Below are positions 53,105-61,192 of a stretch of DNA of 64,000 nucleotides, in pieces. Source of the DNA: Symbiodinium natans (taxonomy: Eukaryota; Sar; Dinophyceae; Suessiales; Symbiodiniaceae); NCBI GenBank assembly GCA_905221605.1, contig CAJNDS010002606.1, positions 206,001 to 270,000 on the forward strand, written 5' to 3'. The notes under the pieces are model-generated. The model ran no database searches, was not told the origin of the DNA, and saw only the letters and a program-made list of their open reading frames with translations. Numbering within the stretch: the stretch's first letter is position 1; every line of letters starts with the position of its first letter. Position numbers and translations under genes: made by a program.

Positions 53105-53899
53105 ATGTCAAACATTCCAATAGTTAAGCCTGTCAATGTCAAAGAATACGAGTTCAAACAGTCCAAATATGAAGTAGCTCCGAGATTACCTTTTAGTCAA
53201 ATAATAACTGGGCCTTCTGGAAGCGGAAAAGGTATTTTATTACAGTCAATGATATTAGACATTTATAAGGACGTCTTTGCGAGAATATATGTGTGGAGCC
53301 CTTCAATTAGCGTTGATGCTAATTGGCTCCCTGTTAAAAGATATATTCAAAACGAACTCAAGGTAGATTTAGAAAAGGAAAAGGTTTTCTTTGACGAATA
53401 TAACCCCTCTGAATTAGAAGAAGTCATAAACAGACAACATAAAATTATAGAATATCAAAAAAAGAATAACCATAATAAATTACATTCGATATTAATTATT
53501 GTTGATGATTTTGCGGATTCAAAAGCATTCTCGAGAAACTCGCCTTTATTAAATCAATTATACGTAAGGGGGCGACATAATGCAATTAATATTATTACAT
53601 CTACACAAAAATTTAATGCATTGTCTCCAATTATTCGCGTTAATAGCCGTCAGTTGTTCTTCTTTAGATTAAGGAATTACAAAGAAATAGAAACAATGGT
53701 TGAAGAATTAAGCGCCGTATTGATTAAAAAATCTTCTGTAGCAGATACTAAAAATCTTGCAGAAGCAAAGAAATTATTATTAGAAGTGTATAATTTAGCA
53801 ACAGAAGAACCATATAGTTTTTTGTTCATTAACTTAATGAAAGCAGATGTTAATGATATGTTTTATAAGCGTTTTGACGCTAAACTAATTATTGATTAA
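53105..53899 (+). CDS. Packaging ATPase (A32-like, FtsK/HerA superfamily)
   Basis: 264 residues, the usual size for PLV and virophage packaging ATPases. The Walker A loop is GPSGSGKG at residues 36-43 and Walker B is IIVDD at 131-135. A conserved LYVRGRHNAINIITSTQ segment follows, with the polar TSTQ motif after it. This enzyme pumps the genome into the capsid using ATP and is one of the core genes of Polintons, PLVs, virophages and NCLDVs. It faces the fibre gene, and both share the hairpin at 53893-53930. All expected motifs are intact. Confidence 0.93.
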   Translation: MSNIPIVKPVNVKEYEFKQSKYEVAPRLPFSQIITGPSGSGKGILLQSMILDIYKDVFARIYVWSPSISVDANWLPVKRYIQNELKVDLEKEKVFFDEYNPSELEEVINRQHKIIEYQKKNNHNKLHSILIIVDDFADSKAFSRNSPLLNQLYVRGRHNAINIITSTQKFNALSPIIRVNSRQLFFFRLRNYKEIETMVEELSAVLIKKSSVADTKNLAEAKKLLLEVYNLATEEPYSFLFINLMKADVNDMFYKRFDAKLIID

Positions 53900-53930
53900 T
53901 AATATTATGATATTTTAATATTATCAATCA
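53893..53930. terminator. Hairpin overlapping two convergent stop codons
   Basis: TGATTAATAATATTA and TAATATTATCAATCA pair at 14 of 15 positions (the other is G-T). The stem contains the TAA of the ATPase gene and the stop of the fibre gene. Confidence 0.65.
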
Positions 53931-56323
53931 CTATCGCTTTTTCCCTTGCCTTTACCTTTCAATTTATTTACTTCTTTTTCTAACTTATCTATTCTATTTA
54001 AAGCATTTTGTAAAGCACTCCATAAAATAGGTGTAGTGATGGTATAGTCAAACTTCAGATAACCATCTTTTCCTTCTTTTACTAAATTTTGCCATTCGTC
54101 CGGCATCTTCTTGTATTCCATAAAATCATTAGCAATAAATCCACAACACGATTTACCTTGTAGTCTGTCATCAATAAAATGATACGTTTTTGGTTTAATA
54201 TATTTTACTAATTCTACTGCTTTTTTGCTATTTAGTTCTTTTATGTCTTTCTTTAGTCTTTTATCCGACGAAGGAATTAATGAACCTGTATATGAAAGGT
54301 CACCGTAAATATCAACACCGTTATTTGTTGCGTCTAATCGCGATAAATTATTATTACTTAATCTAATAAATCCGTCTGTGTCTGGGTTATTAATTAAAAC
54401 TCGTTGCGAACCTGCAACGTCGGTATGTGTTATTTCTAAATTACCTAATAAAGTAACTTTTCCTTCTGTTAATTGAATTTCGGGTGTGCTTCCTATTGTT
54501 CCAATAATAAAATTAATTGCTCTGTCTGTGTCTCCATTTCTAATATCCAAGTCGTAATCACTTCCGTTTAATGTTTCCTTTATTGATGAGGAATGTTGAA
54601 AAAACAACTCACCCCATACATCTAAATCTGACTCTGCTGTCATTCTACCAATACTATTAAAAGTTAAATTATTTGTGACCGCCCTGTTTAATGTTATTCC
54701 GTTAGTGTCCGTTAATTGTAATGCTATTGTTGCTGTTGTTGGGTCGGTTGCTCTGTTTGCTTGGAATGAAAAATTTATTTCGTCATTCGTTATTAAATTT
54801 AATGAATTATTAGCGTCTGCTCTTCTGTATATTTTGCTGTTATTCCATATTAATATTTCATTATTAAATGTAGTAGCACCGTTAAATCTTACTGTAGAAC
54901 TAAAATTAGAATTACCACCATTGACATTAAGAACATCAACAACCGCATTAGCTCCTATTCCTAATTTGTTACATCTTACCGCGTTTGAGTTGTTCATATT
55001 CAAAAATAACTGTTGCGACGAGTCATTTGTGTTATAAGCATCAATGCTAAAACCGCGGAAGCGAATCTTTCCGCTATTGTTAGCAATTGCTACAACATTA
55101 CTCGCGTCTGTTGTCGGTTTATAAATTGTAAGACCTGAATTATTGGAAATATTAAAATTATCAGTTTCATAATATATACTATCTTTAAAATATGTTGGTT
55201 TAAAAAACGTTGTTCCGCCTGTCGTATTATTGCATTCCATATAAGTATTTGTGTCAGTATCGTCATTGATTCCATTAACCAATCTTATAGCGCTCGTTGT
55301 TTCATTAATTGATAAATCCATTGATGTATTAGATTTTGTAAGGTTAGTATATCTTTCAATGCTTGTATTGGCGTTTGTTAATTGAATATCACCATTTACT
55401 GTTAAGTTACTTGTTAAGTCAATTTCACCTCCTATTGCTAAATTAGTTGTAATATTAACATTATTAACGGATAAGTCATTATTCATATTAATATTGCCCG
55501 ACGGGTTTAAATTTAAATCTACAACGCTGTCATCGCTTGTAGCATTCGCGTTAATTTTATTACCTTGTAAAGTTATATAGTTTGTTTGATTTCTAAAAAC
55601 CGCTACGTTTCTATCTGTTTCTGCTCCGAATTGGTTACTAAATAGAACTCCTTCCAAAGGCTCAACATTTACAACTGAATTTTTTAATGTTAGTCCTTGG
55701 TGTATAATAGAAGGTCTTGATAAATCAATAACGGGGAAAAATGAAACATTATCTGTAAATGTTGATTTATCCTCTTTTAAGGATAAAAAACTATCAATCT
55801 GTGTATCTGTGTAGCCACCGCCGCCACCCGCACCTGCAATTAATACATCTACCTCGGTTTTAGTGTAAATATTATTATTAACATAAGTTTGATTATAAAA
55901 TAAACTATCTGCTATGGTTGATGTATAATAATTTCCTAATGTCGTTGTTAGCGAAGAAGGCGTAACAAAATTAGAATTTAACTGTGTCGTGGTTTGGTAG
56001 TCAGTGTTTAACAAATGTGTCACTGAACTTATATTGAAAAAGTTTTGTTGCTGTTTCGTGTTTAGTATTGCTATGTCTGACGCATTGTTTATTATGTCAG
56101 TTGTGTTTGTATCTATTAAAGAAATGTGAGATGTTAATGTGTTATTATATGCTATGTCTTTACTTTGTAAAGCGGATACTGAATTATCAAAATCTGTTTG
56201 TGAAACACCACCGCTATTTGTATTAACATAAGTTATTGTCGCGTATATATCACTTAAATTCGTCCCACCAACAACAATATTATCGGCGGTTAGAGTGTTA
56301 GTATTATTCAATGTCAAAACCAT
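53924..56323 (-). CDS. Fibre-like protein with C-terminal S74 intramolecular chaperone
   Basis: 799 residues, the largest complete viral gene here. The body is rich in Asn, Thr and Ser with many short beta repeats (NGDIQLTNANTS, NNDLSVNNVNITTN), as in trimeric tail and fibre proteins. The C-terminal 114 residues are a Peptidase S74 chaperone: SDKRLKKDI with catalytic Ser686 and Lys691, then YIKPKTYHFIDD, GFIANDF and a final coiled coil (ALNRIDKLEKEVNKLKGK). In phage endosialidases this domain trimerises the fibre and then cuts itself off. The protein is probably a receptor-binding or surface fibre. It lies next to the capsid gene, with a TCTA motif upstream. Confidence 0.88.
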   Translation of the reverse strand: MVLTLNNTNTLTADNIVVGGTNLSDIYATITYVNTNSGGVSQTDFDNSVSALQSKDIAYNNTLTSHISLIDTNTTDIINNASDIAILNTKQQQNFFNISSVTHLLNTDYQTTTQLNSNFVTPSSLTTTLGNYYTSTIADSLFYNQTYVNNNIYTKTEVDVLIAGAGGGGGYTDTQIDSFLSLKEDKSTFTDNVSFFPVIDLSRPSIIHQGLTLKNSVVNVEPLEGVLFSNQFGAETDRNVAVFRNQTNYITLQGNKINANATSDDSVVDLNLNPSGNINMNNDLSVNNVNITTNLAIGGEIDLTSNLTVNGDIQLTNANTSIERYTNLTKSNTSMDLSINETTSAIRLVNGINDDTDTNTYMECNNTTGGTTFFKPTYFKDSIYYETDNFNISNNSGLTIYKPTTDASNVVAIANNSGKIRFRGFSIDAYNTNDSSQQLFLNMNNSNAVRCNKLGIGANAVVDVLNVNGGNSNFSSTVRFNGATTFNNEILIWNNSKIYRRADANNSLNLITNDEINFSFQANRATDPTTATIALQLTDTNGITLNRAVTNNLTFNSIGRMTAESDLDVWGELFFQHSSSIKETLNGSDYDLDIRNGDTDRAINFIIGTIGSTPEIQLTEGKVTLLGNLEITHTDVAGSQRVLINNPDTDGFIRLSNNNLSRLDATNNGVDIYGDLSYTGSLIPSSDKRLKKDIKELNSKKAVELVKYIKPKTYHFIDDRLQGKSCCGFIANDFMEYKKMPDEWQNLVKEGKDGYLKFDYTITTPILWSALQNALNRIDKLEKEVNKLKGKGKGKSDSD

Positions 56324-56328
56324 AGGTT

Positions 56329-56364
56329 AATATTAATAAAATAGATAATTATTTTATTAATATT
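56329..56364. terminator. Perfect 14-bp hairpin with TCTA in the loop
   Basis: AATATTAATAAAAT, loop AGATAATT, ATTTTATTAATATT. It lies 9 nt after the capsid gene stop. The loop edge holds the TCTA (minus strand, 56342-56345) of the downstream fibre gene, so one structure may both end one transcript and start the next. Confidence 0.65.
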
Positions 56365-56372
56365 CATTTTAT

Positions 56373-57797
56373 TTAATCAAAAACCTTTAAGCCAAGGTCT
56401 TTTATTTCAATCACCTGTTCCGATAATAGCGTGATGAACATCTCGTCGGGCATATCATCTACCGGAATTTGTGCTCCTGCTGGCTTAACTCTCACTAACA
56501 TCTGTTGTCCTGCTCTTGTATTTATACCCGTATATGAACTGTCGGGGACGCGTTCGTAGCTAAACCCGAATATAAACTGGCGGTCTCTATATTGTTTAAA
56601 ATCAATTGAAATACTATGTTGATGAAAAACTGGAAGATTTAAAGCTTTTCGTAAATGATAAAAACATTGAGTTAATGAATTACAAGGATATTCTGGATAT
56701 AATTTAGAACCTAATTGAATCTGGAACTCTAAATCTTTATTAATGTCATAAATTCCTTCAACGGTTGAGTCGTGAGATTGATGAGGATGATAAAACCGAC
56801 AAAAGCGTTTGTTAGCATATTCATAACCTAAACTCGGGTCGTCGCTTCTGTAAAAGGTAATAAAAGAAGCTACAAGTTTGGAAACGGAACGAATAACTGG
56901 GACGTTGATATCAGAATAACCCGCTACCGATTGAGATTGTGTAATATAAGTAGTGTAAGTAATCGGTAACCCTTTACCTTCCAATAAATGTTTAACATAT
57001 TCGTTATTTAAATTATTGTCTAAGGTGCAAATATCACAAGAAACGAAGGCATTGTTAAGCTCAAACACTTTTGAAGTGTTTGAAGCATTACCTGCTGGAA
57101 GTGCTACATCTGTTGTAAAACGGTCGCCTATTGCGTTTGCTTCTGTGTTGTCATCTGGGTTAATGATACAATCAATATCATTATTGACAAGTTCAAGTTC
57201 AATTGTTAAATTACCCATATATTTTAATGGTAAATACTTAAACTGAGAGAATAGACCACATAATGGTTTAAACCCTACTGTCATTTGATTTTTAAAACCT
57301 GGACAATTCACGGCATTAACTTCATAGTCTAATTCAGTTCCTACATTATTAACTAATGTTTTAACTTCATCGTCATACCTATAACCGAAGCCTTCGTTGG
57401 CTTCATCCTTCCGCGCTCCTTGAGACATTAACTTAGAAAACATCTGATGAACGCGATTGTAGTTATCAAAATCTTCAACTACCTGATTACCCGCAATGAT
57501 ACGCATTCTTCTAAAGAAAGAATAAGGCGGTGCTAATGGTCGTAGTTTGCGATTAAGGGTTTGGTCAAGATTCTGAACTGTAAAGAATACACGAACACTT
57601 TGAGGGTCTAACCATCCGTTGTCTTCTGCGTTTAATGAAAATTTTAATACACGGTTACCTGATGTAGGTTTATATACATTTGAACCTGACGGGTAGAATC
57701 TAACGCTTCGTCTATCAGTTATATAACTTGCTCCTTTGTTTAATTTAAATGAGAGATTATCAACTAAGATATCCTCGGGACTAAAACTTTCTACCAT
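56373..57797 (-). CDS. Major capsid protein, double jelly-roll (PLV type)
   Basis: 474 residues. It begins MVESFSPEDILVDNLSFKLN and has the typical early strand and loop pattern VFFTVQNLDQTLNRKLRPLA, then FFRRMRIIAGNQVVEDFDNY NRVHQMF. The AGxxVED(F/I)xxYNR signature is what I know from PLV and Polinton-type capsid proteins. Later regions include ELELVNNDIDCI, typical of the second jelly roll. The length fits a double jelly-roll hexon subunit that forms pseudo-hexameric capsomers. It pairs with the penton-like protein at 59354 and the ATPase. No frameshift or stop is seen. Confidence 0.9.
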   Translation of the reverse strand: MVESFSPEDILVDNLSFKLNKGASYITDRRSVRFYPSGSNVYKPTSGNRVLKFSLNAEDNGWLDPQSVRVFFTVQNLDQTLNRKLRPLAPPYSFFRRMRIIAGNQVVEDFDNYNRVHQMFSKLMSQGARKDEANEGFGYRYDDEVKTLVNNVGTELDYEVNAVNCPGFKNQMTVGFKPLCGLFSQFKYLPLKYMGNLTIELELVNNDIDCIINPDDNTEANAIGDRFTTDVALPAGNASNTSKVFELNNAFVSCDICTLDNNLNNEYVKHLLEGKGLPITYTTYITQSQSVAGYSDINVPVIRSVSKLVASFITFYRSDDPSLGYEYANKRFCRFYHPHQSHDSTVEGIYDINKDLEFQIQLGSKLYPEYPCNSLTQCFYHLRKALNLPVFHQHSISIDFKQYRDRQFIFGFSYERVPDSSYTGINTRAGQQMLVRVKPAGAQIPVDDMPDEMFITLLSEQVIEIKDLGLKVFD

Positions 57798-57817
57798 TTT
57801 CTATATATAAACTAATG

Positions 57818-57821
57818 TAGA
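57818..57821 (-). promoter_or_regulatory. TCTA late-type motif, capsid gene
   Basis: On the minus strand TTTTCTACATTAG, 20 nt before the ATG; a TATATATAG run lies between. Confidence 0.35.
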
Positions 57822-57838
57822 AAATTAAATTAAATATT

Positions 57839-57872
57839 ATTTGATTAAATATTTTTAAATACTTAATCAAAT
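57839..57872. terminator. Hairpin at end of the small gene 57863
   Basis: ATTTGATTAAATAT and ATACTTAATCAAAT pair at 13 of 14 positions. It overlaps the stop codon of the minus-strand gene ending at 57863. Confidence 0.55.
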
Positions 57873-58054
57873 AAATTAAACTTATACTGATTTTCTTTTT
57901 TCGTATTCTTTTTGTTCTTGACTTCTTTAACTAAATCATTTCCCTCATTGTCTTCTACTAATTTCCTTATCTCTTCATACTCATTTTGTTTAAATTTCTT
58001 CTCCTTTGGTTTCTTCTCCATCTGTTCGTATGTTGTCGCTTTGTAGTGATACAT
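57863..58054 (-). CDS. Small Lys/Glu-rich protein overlapping the nuclease gene
   Basis: 63 residues (MYHYKATTYEQMEKKPKEKK) or 52 from the internal ATG at 58021. Very charged (NDLVKEVKNKKNTKKEN). It overlaps the GIY-YIG gene end (57990) in another frame, by 65 or 32 nt. It could be a translationally coupled gene; it may also be a chance frame in Lys-rich DNA. Confidence 0.45.
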   Translation of the reverse strand: MYHYKATTYEQMEKKPKEKKFKQNEYEEIRKLVEDNEGNDLVKEVKNKKNTKKENQYKFNLFD

Positions 58055-58628
58055 TATTACTATTAAGTATATTATTTATTGCTTCTTGGTGTTTCTTAGT
58101 TCGTATGTGTTTAGGTGTGTTCTTTTTATTATGGACGCCTCCACAAACATCACATATAATTTTTACCCTTGTCATTTCATTATATTTCTGTCTATGTTTC
58201 TCACAAATCTCTTCTTTTCTGTCGTTATAATAGGTTCGGTTCTTTTCATTTAATAAATCTCTATTGTTTTCTCTATAATTTTGTTTTGTTGGTTCATATC
58301 TTTCCTTAAACTCTTTACAATATTCGCTGTGGGTTCGTCCTGCTACTTGTCTGTTTAAAGTCCCCATCTCTCTAATATATTTGCCTTCAATAGCTCTTAG
58401 CTGTTCTATGTTCTCGCAGTGGCATTCTTTTATCAATTCTATCCTGAAATGTTCTACTCCTATTTCATTCATCTTTTGGTATAGTTTTACATTTTTGTCT
58501 CTATTACTTCTCATACTTGCTCTATGCTCCGCCATTCGTTTAGAAAGTGGTTGGCAAGTAGAACCTATATAAATATCATCGCTAATATCATTTACAATTT
58601 GATAAATCTTTGCTTTATCATATCCCAT
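57990..58628 (-). CDS. GIY-YIG nuclease with C-terminal zinc finger
   Basis: 212 residues. GIY-YIG part: IYQI at 8-11, YIGST at 20-24, Arg31 and candidate catalytic Glu81. Then a basic linker (YCKEFKERYEPTKQNYRENN) and a zinc finger Cys159-x2-Cys162-x11-His174-x5-His180 (ICDVCGGVHNKKNTPKHIRT). It is paralogous to the nuclease at 50842, but with a finger in place of the extended repeat tail. The finger probably gives DNA target recognition. Lies between the capsid and lipase genes on the same strand. Possible homing or genome-processing role. Confidence 0.9.
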   Translation of the reverse strand: MGYDKAKIYQIVNDISDDIYIGSTCQPLSKRMAEHRASMRSNRDKNVKLYQKMNEIGVEHFRIELIKECHCENIEQLRAIEGKYIREMGTLNRQVAGRTHSEYCKEFKERYEPTKQNYRENNRDLLNEKNRTYYNDRKEEICEKHRQKYNEMTRVKIICDVCGGVHNKKNTPKHIRTKKHQEAINNILNSNNVSLQSDNIRTDGEETKGEEI

Positions 58629-58666
58629 CTTCGGTTATATACTGATTTATACGGTTATGTCTTTAA

Positions 58667-59311
58667 TTATGTTTCAAATTGTTCCATAAATTCTTCTCTT
58701 GTTATAGGTTCATTTCCTGCCTTGTTATGAACATTAGCAATATCAGCATAACTATGATTATCAAGCGGGTTTAAAGAACTTCTGTTTAAGTTGATAGTGG
58801 CATTATCAAACATACTAACGGGGTCGCCCGACTTTCGTATTCTTAAGTTTGTCCCTGTGTCTTCTGGGCGTTGTCCTGAAACAAAAGGCGAGCCGTAACT
58901 TCTACTTCTAAAAATATTACCATAATCATTATTAATTTGTTGTCCTACTGCCGAACCTAAACTATGGCTTATTATATCAGTAATACCGTAATGCTTTTTA
59001 CCGTCAATTTCAATAGCATCGCCTTGAATGAATTTATCCACATCTTTATATCTTTTCGTGTTTCTTGTCTGATAAAAAGGTAATTTTAAATCATCGTAAA
59101 AATCAACGGGGTCTTTCGTTCCCGCTATGTATAACTGACTACCATTTCTATAAATCCTGTCTGGGCTTTCGTATGCCAATCTTAAACCTTGAGTATCAGT
59201 TAAAAACGTTTCGGTTCCTGCTAATTCGTCCCTAACTTCGTCGTTAATTTTATTTCTTGTATTTGGTGCTTCGTATGGTATTCCTTCATTTCTTCTTTTA
59301 TGTTTATACAT
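58667..59311 (-). CDS. Class 3 lipase-like alpha/beta hydrolase
   Basis: 214 residues. YIAGTKDPVDFYDDLKLPFY fits the oxyanion-hole region of class 3 lipases, ITDIISHSLGS the nucleophile elbow (Ser117 in HSLG), GDPVSMFD gives Asp163 and NPLDNHSY His186, so a full Ser-Asp-His triad can be proposed. The usual G-x-S-x-G elbow is S-x-S-x-S here, with both glycines replaced: G-H-S-L-G-G is typical, S115-H-S117-L-G-S120 is seen. Activity is therefore not certain. No signal peptide. Being next to the penton gene, it may be a virion protein acting on host membranes during entry, by analogy with viral phospholipases; that is inference. Confidence 0.7.
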   Translation of the reverse strand: MYKHKRRNEGIPYEAPNTRNKINDEVRDELAGTETFLTDTQGLRLAYESPDRIYRNGSQLYIAGTKDPVDFYDDLKLPFYQTRNTKRYKDVDKFIQGDAIEIDGKKHYGITDIISHSLGSAVGQQINNDYGNIFRSRSYGSPFVSGQRPEDTGTNLRIRKSGDPVSMFDNATINLNRSSLNPLDNHSYADIANVHNKAGNEPITREEFMEQFET

Positions 59312-59325
59312 GATATAATAAACTT

Positions 59326-59340
59326 ATAAAATTATTTTAT
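59326..59340. promoter_or_regulatory. Palindrome in the lipase/penton divergent promoter
   Basis: ATAAAATTATTTTAT, a perfect 15-bp palindrome in the 42-bp gap between divergent genes. It may be a shared promoter element. No TCTA is present in this gap. Confidence 0.4.
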
Positions 59341-59353
59341 CAATTATTTAATA

Positions 59354-60190
59354 ATGCTTAAGTTCAAAAAGGTATATATTGATAGCAGTTATAAAGTCAA
59401 TGGCACTTCATCCGAATTTACGATAGACTTACCTGAAACTGTCCAACTTGAAGATAATATGTTATGTCAAATACATGAGGTAAGTATTCCTCACTCGTGG
59501 TATTCAATAAACAACACAAATAATAATTTATATTTCAGGCATCAAGTATTACCGCCCGCTCTTGTAGCGGGTGCTTATTATCGTAAAATACCAATACCCG
59601 AAGGTAATTATACGGCTTCTGAATTAACAACCGAATTAGAAACACAACTAAATAATTATTTTGATACGGTTGATAGACCGAATACATACACAGTAAGATA
59701 TAATGCAACAACAAACAAAATTAGAATTGCCGTTAATTATTCTGAGGTTATATTCCTTGTTTTAACAGATGGCGAGGTTGCGCCGTTTGTCGGTTCGTTT
59801 TTAGATGATGTTGATGTTAATAATCTAAATTCAATTAATCGTGTAATGGGCAATTTAACACCCGCGCCAGATGCTTATACTAATCTTGTTCCTTACATTA
59901 CCAATTTTACAGATTTGGTTCCCTTTAAGAGTTTATATTTACATTGTAATGAAATTAGCAACTTTAACCAATTAACCGTGGCGGGTAATTCAAGTATCAT
60001 TAAAAAGATTAATGTAACAGTTCCCTATTTAGGAATAATTAACGACAATGAATTAAGCAACTTTGATTATATTGACGTCTCTAACAAATACTTGAGAAGA
60101 TTAAATTTTCGATTAACCAACAATCTTAACCAAGTTGTAAATTTGAATGGGATAGACATATCATTCACGCTTACATTTTTAAGAGGTTAA
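59354..60190 (+). CDS. Penton-like minor capsid protein (single jelly-roll)
   Basis: 278 residues. It starts MLKFKKVYIDSSYKVNGTSS, followed by EFTIDLPETVQLEDNMLCQI and HEVSIPHSWYSINNTNNNLY. This N-terminal pattern (short strand, then IDSSYK/R, then SIPHSWY) is the recognised signature of the minor capsid or penton protein of PLVs, virophages and related elements. It forms the pentameric vertices. The rest is beta-rich (VRYNATTNKIRIAVNYSEVI, LYLHCNEISN). Complete and in frame. Confidence 0.9.
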   Translation: MLKFKKVYIDSSYKVNGTSSEFTIDLPETVQLEDNMLCQIHEVSIPHSWYSINNTNNNLYFRHQVLPPALVAGAYYRKIPIPEGNYTASELTTELETQLNNYFDTVDRPNTYTVRYNATTNKIRIAVNYSEVIFLVLTDGEVAPFVGSFLDDVDVNNLNSINRVMGNLTPAPDAYTNLVPYITNFTDLVPFKSLYLHCNEISNFNQLTVAGNSSIIKKINVTVPYLGIINDNELSNFDYIDVSNKYLRRLNFRLTNNLNQVVNLNGIDISFTLTFLRG

Positions 60191-60206
60191 AATAACATAT
60201 AAAATT

Positions 60207-60210
60207 TCTA
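60207..60210 (+). promoter_or_regulatory. TCTA late-type motif before 60221
   Basis: TTTCTATATAGAATATATG: TCTA 10 nt before the ATG, inside the palindrome TTCTATATAGAA. Confidence 0.45.
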
Positions 60211-60220
60211 TATAGAATAT

Positions 60221-60814
60221 ATGGAAACCATTAGTAACGAAGTTCAAGAAAGTCAAAATGAAGAAGCGAACGAAAAGGTGGCAGAGAATATTATTGAAGA
60301 AGCTACTGAAACCCAACCGACACCAGAAATTCAACAAGAGGAAACAAAGCATGAAGAGGCAGAAGAGAAACCGAAACCGAAAGCAACGGCAAAGAAATTA
60401 GCAAGAACAGTAAAGGTCGTAGAGATGGTAAATTGTCCCGACTGTGATAAAAGAATGTTACCGAAAAGTTTAAAACATTCGCATCCGAGGAATTGTAAAG
60501 GTCAGCCTTCGGAAACATTACCGGTTAATAAACAGAAAAACTCGTATGGGTCTAAACTGAAAGAGCAAATGAGAAAAGAAATAGAGGAAGAAATGAAAAG
60601 CAAATACCAAAATAACCGAAACGAAATAATACAACATAGCGAACAAATTGAAGTGAAAACTAAAGCAATGCCAAAACAACCTGTTATAATGAAACCGCCA
60701 GAACGCCAATTAACAGCAACTGAGTTATTACAACAATCATACAATGAAATGAAGAAATTGAAGCAACAAGAGAAAGCCGAGAAAATAGCAAGGTTTAAAT
60801 CAAGCATGTTTTAA
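60221..60814 (+). CDS. Zinc-finger protein with acidic N-terminus
   Basis: 197 residues. Residues 1-55 are very acidic (NEEANEKVAENIIEEATETQ), then a basic patch (PKPKATAKKLARTVK), a zinc finger Cys72-x2-Cys75...His88...Cys92 (CPDCDKRMLPKSLKHSHPRN) and a long charged helix (KEQMRKEIEEEMKSKYQNN). The finger resembles that of the protein at 62857. First of a plus-strand run of virion-like genes downstream of penton. Possible genome-binding virion protein. Confidence 0.7.
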   Translation: METISNEVQESQNEEANEKVAENIIEEATETQPTPEIQQEETKHEEAEEKPKPKATAKKLARTVKVVEMVNCPDCDKRMLPKSLKHSHPRNCKGQPSETLPVNKQKNSYGSKLKEQMRKEIEEEMKSKYQNNRNEIIQHSEQIEVKTKAMPKQPVIMKPPERQLTATELLQQSYNEMKKLKQQEKAEKIARFKSSMF

Positions 60815-60816
60815 TA

Positions 60817-60854
60817 ATTATTAATAATATTTTTAATCTAATATTATTAATAAT
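60817..60854. terminator. Perfect 15-bp hairpin with TCTA at the loop
   Basis: ATTATTAATAATATT and AATATTATTAATAAT are perfect inverse repeats with an 8-nt spacer. The TCTA at 60837-60840 lies at the spacer edge, 12 nt before the next ATG. Confidence 0.65.
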
Positions 60855-61173
60855 GAGTATGTTCAAAAGCAAACCAGAGTTTCGCAGAGCACCCCAAGTA
60901 GAGCAATATTATGATTTAGAAGAATCAATCGGTGTAGCAAGTCGAAAGAAAGAACTCGAAGATATGAAGTTAAGAATCGAAGAAGCCGAAAACAGAGCTA
61001 AAATTGTTGCCTTACGCAATGATTGGGTAAAGCACCAAAAACAAAGTTTGTATCAAGGTCAGTTGGATGATATTAACAGGCAGTTAGAACGTCCAATGAT
61101 GCCAGTAAGAACAAAAGAAGAACTGATGAAACGCCAAAATGAATTAAAAACTATAATGAAAGAAATAATTTAA
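60853..61173 (+). CDS. Hypothetical PLV protein, helical
   Basis: 106 residues, almost entirely charged helix (SRKKELEDMKLRIEEAENRA, then RTKEELMKRQNELKTIMKEI). The N-terminus MSMFKSKPEFRRAPQVEQYY is conserved-looking. TCTA upstream, so probably late. Coiled-coil virion or scaffold protein is possible; no family is recognised. Confidence 0.7.
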   Translation: MSMFKSKPEFRRAPQVEQYYDLEESIGVASRKKELEDMKLRIEEAENRAKIVALRNDWVKHQKQSLYQGQLDDINRQLERPMMPVRTKEELMKRQNELKTIMKEII

Positions 61174-61174
61174 A

Positions 61175-61178
61175 TCTA
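61175..61178 (+). promoter_or_regulatory. TCTA late-type motif before 61193
   Basis: AAATCTATAATAATAATATTAATG, 14 nt before the ATG. Confidence 0.4.
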
Positions 61179-61192
61179 TAATAATAATATTA

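Noticed and set aside
54675..55037. 120-codon plus-strand frame inside the fibre gene
   Set aside because: Hydrophobic shadow on the opposite strand of a Thr/Asn-rich real gene.
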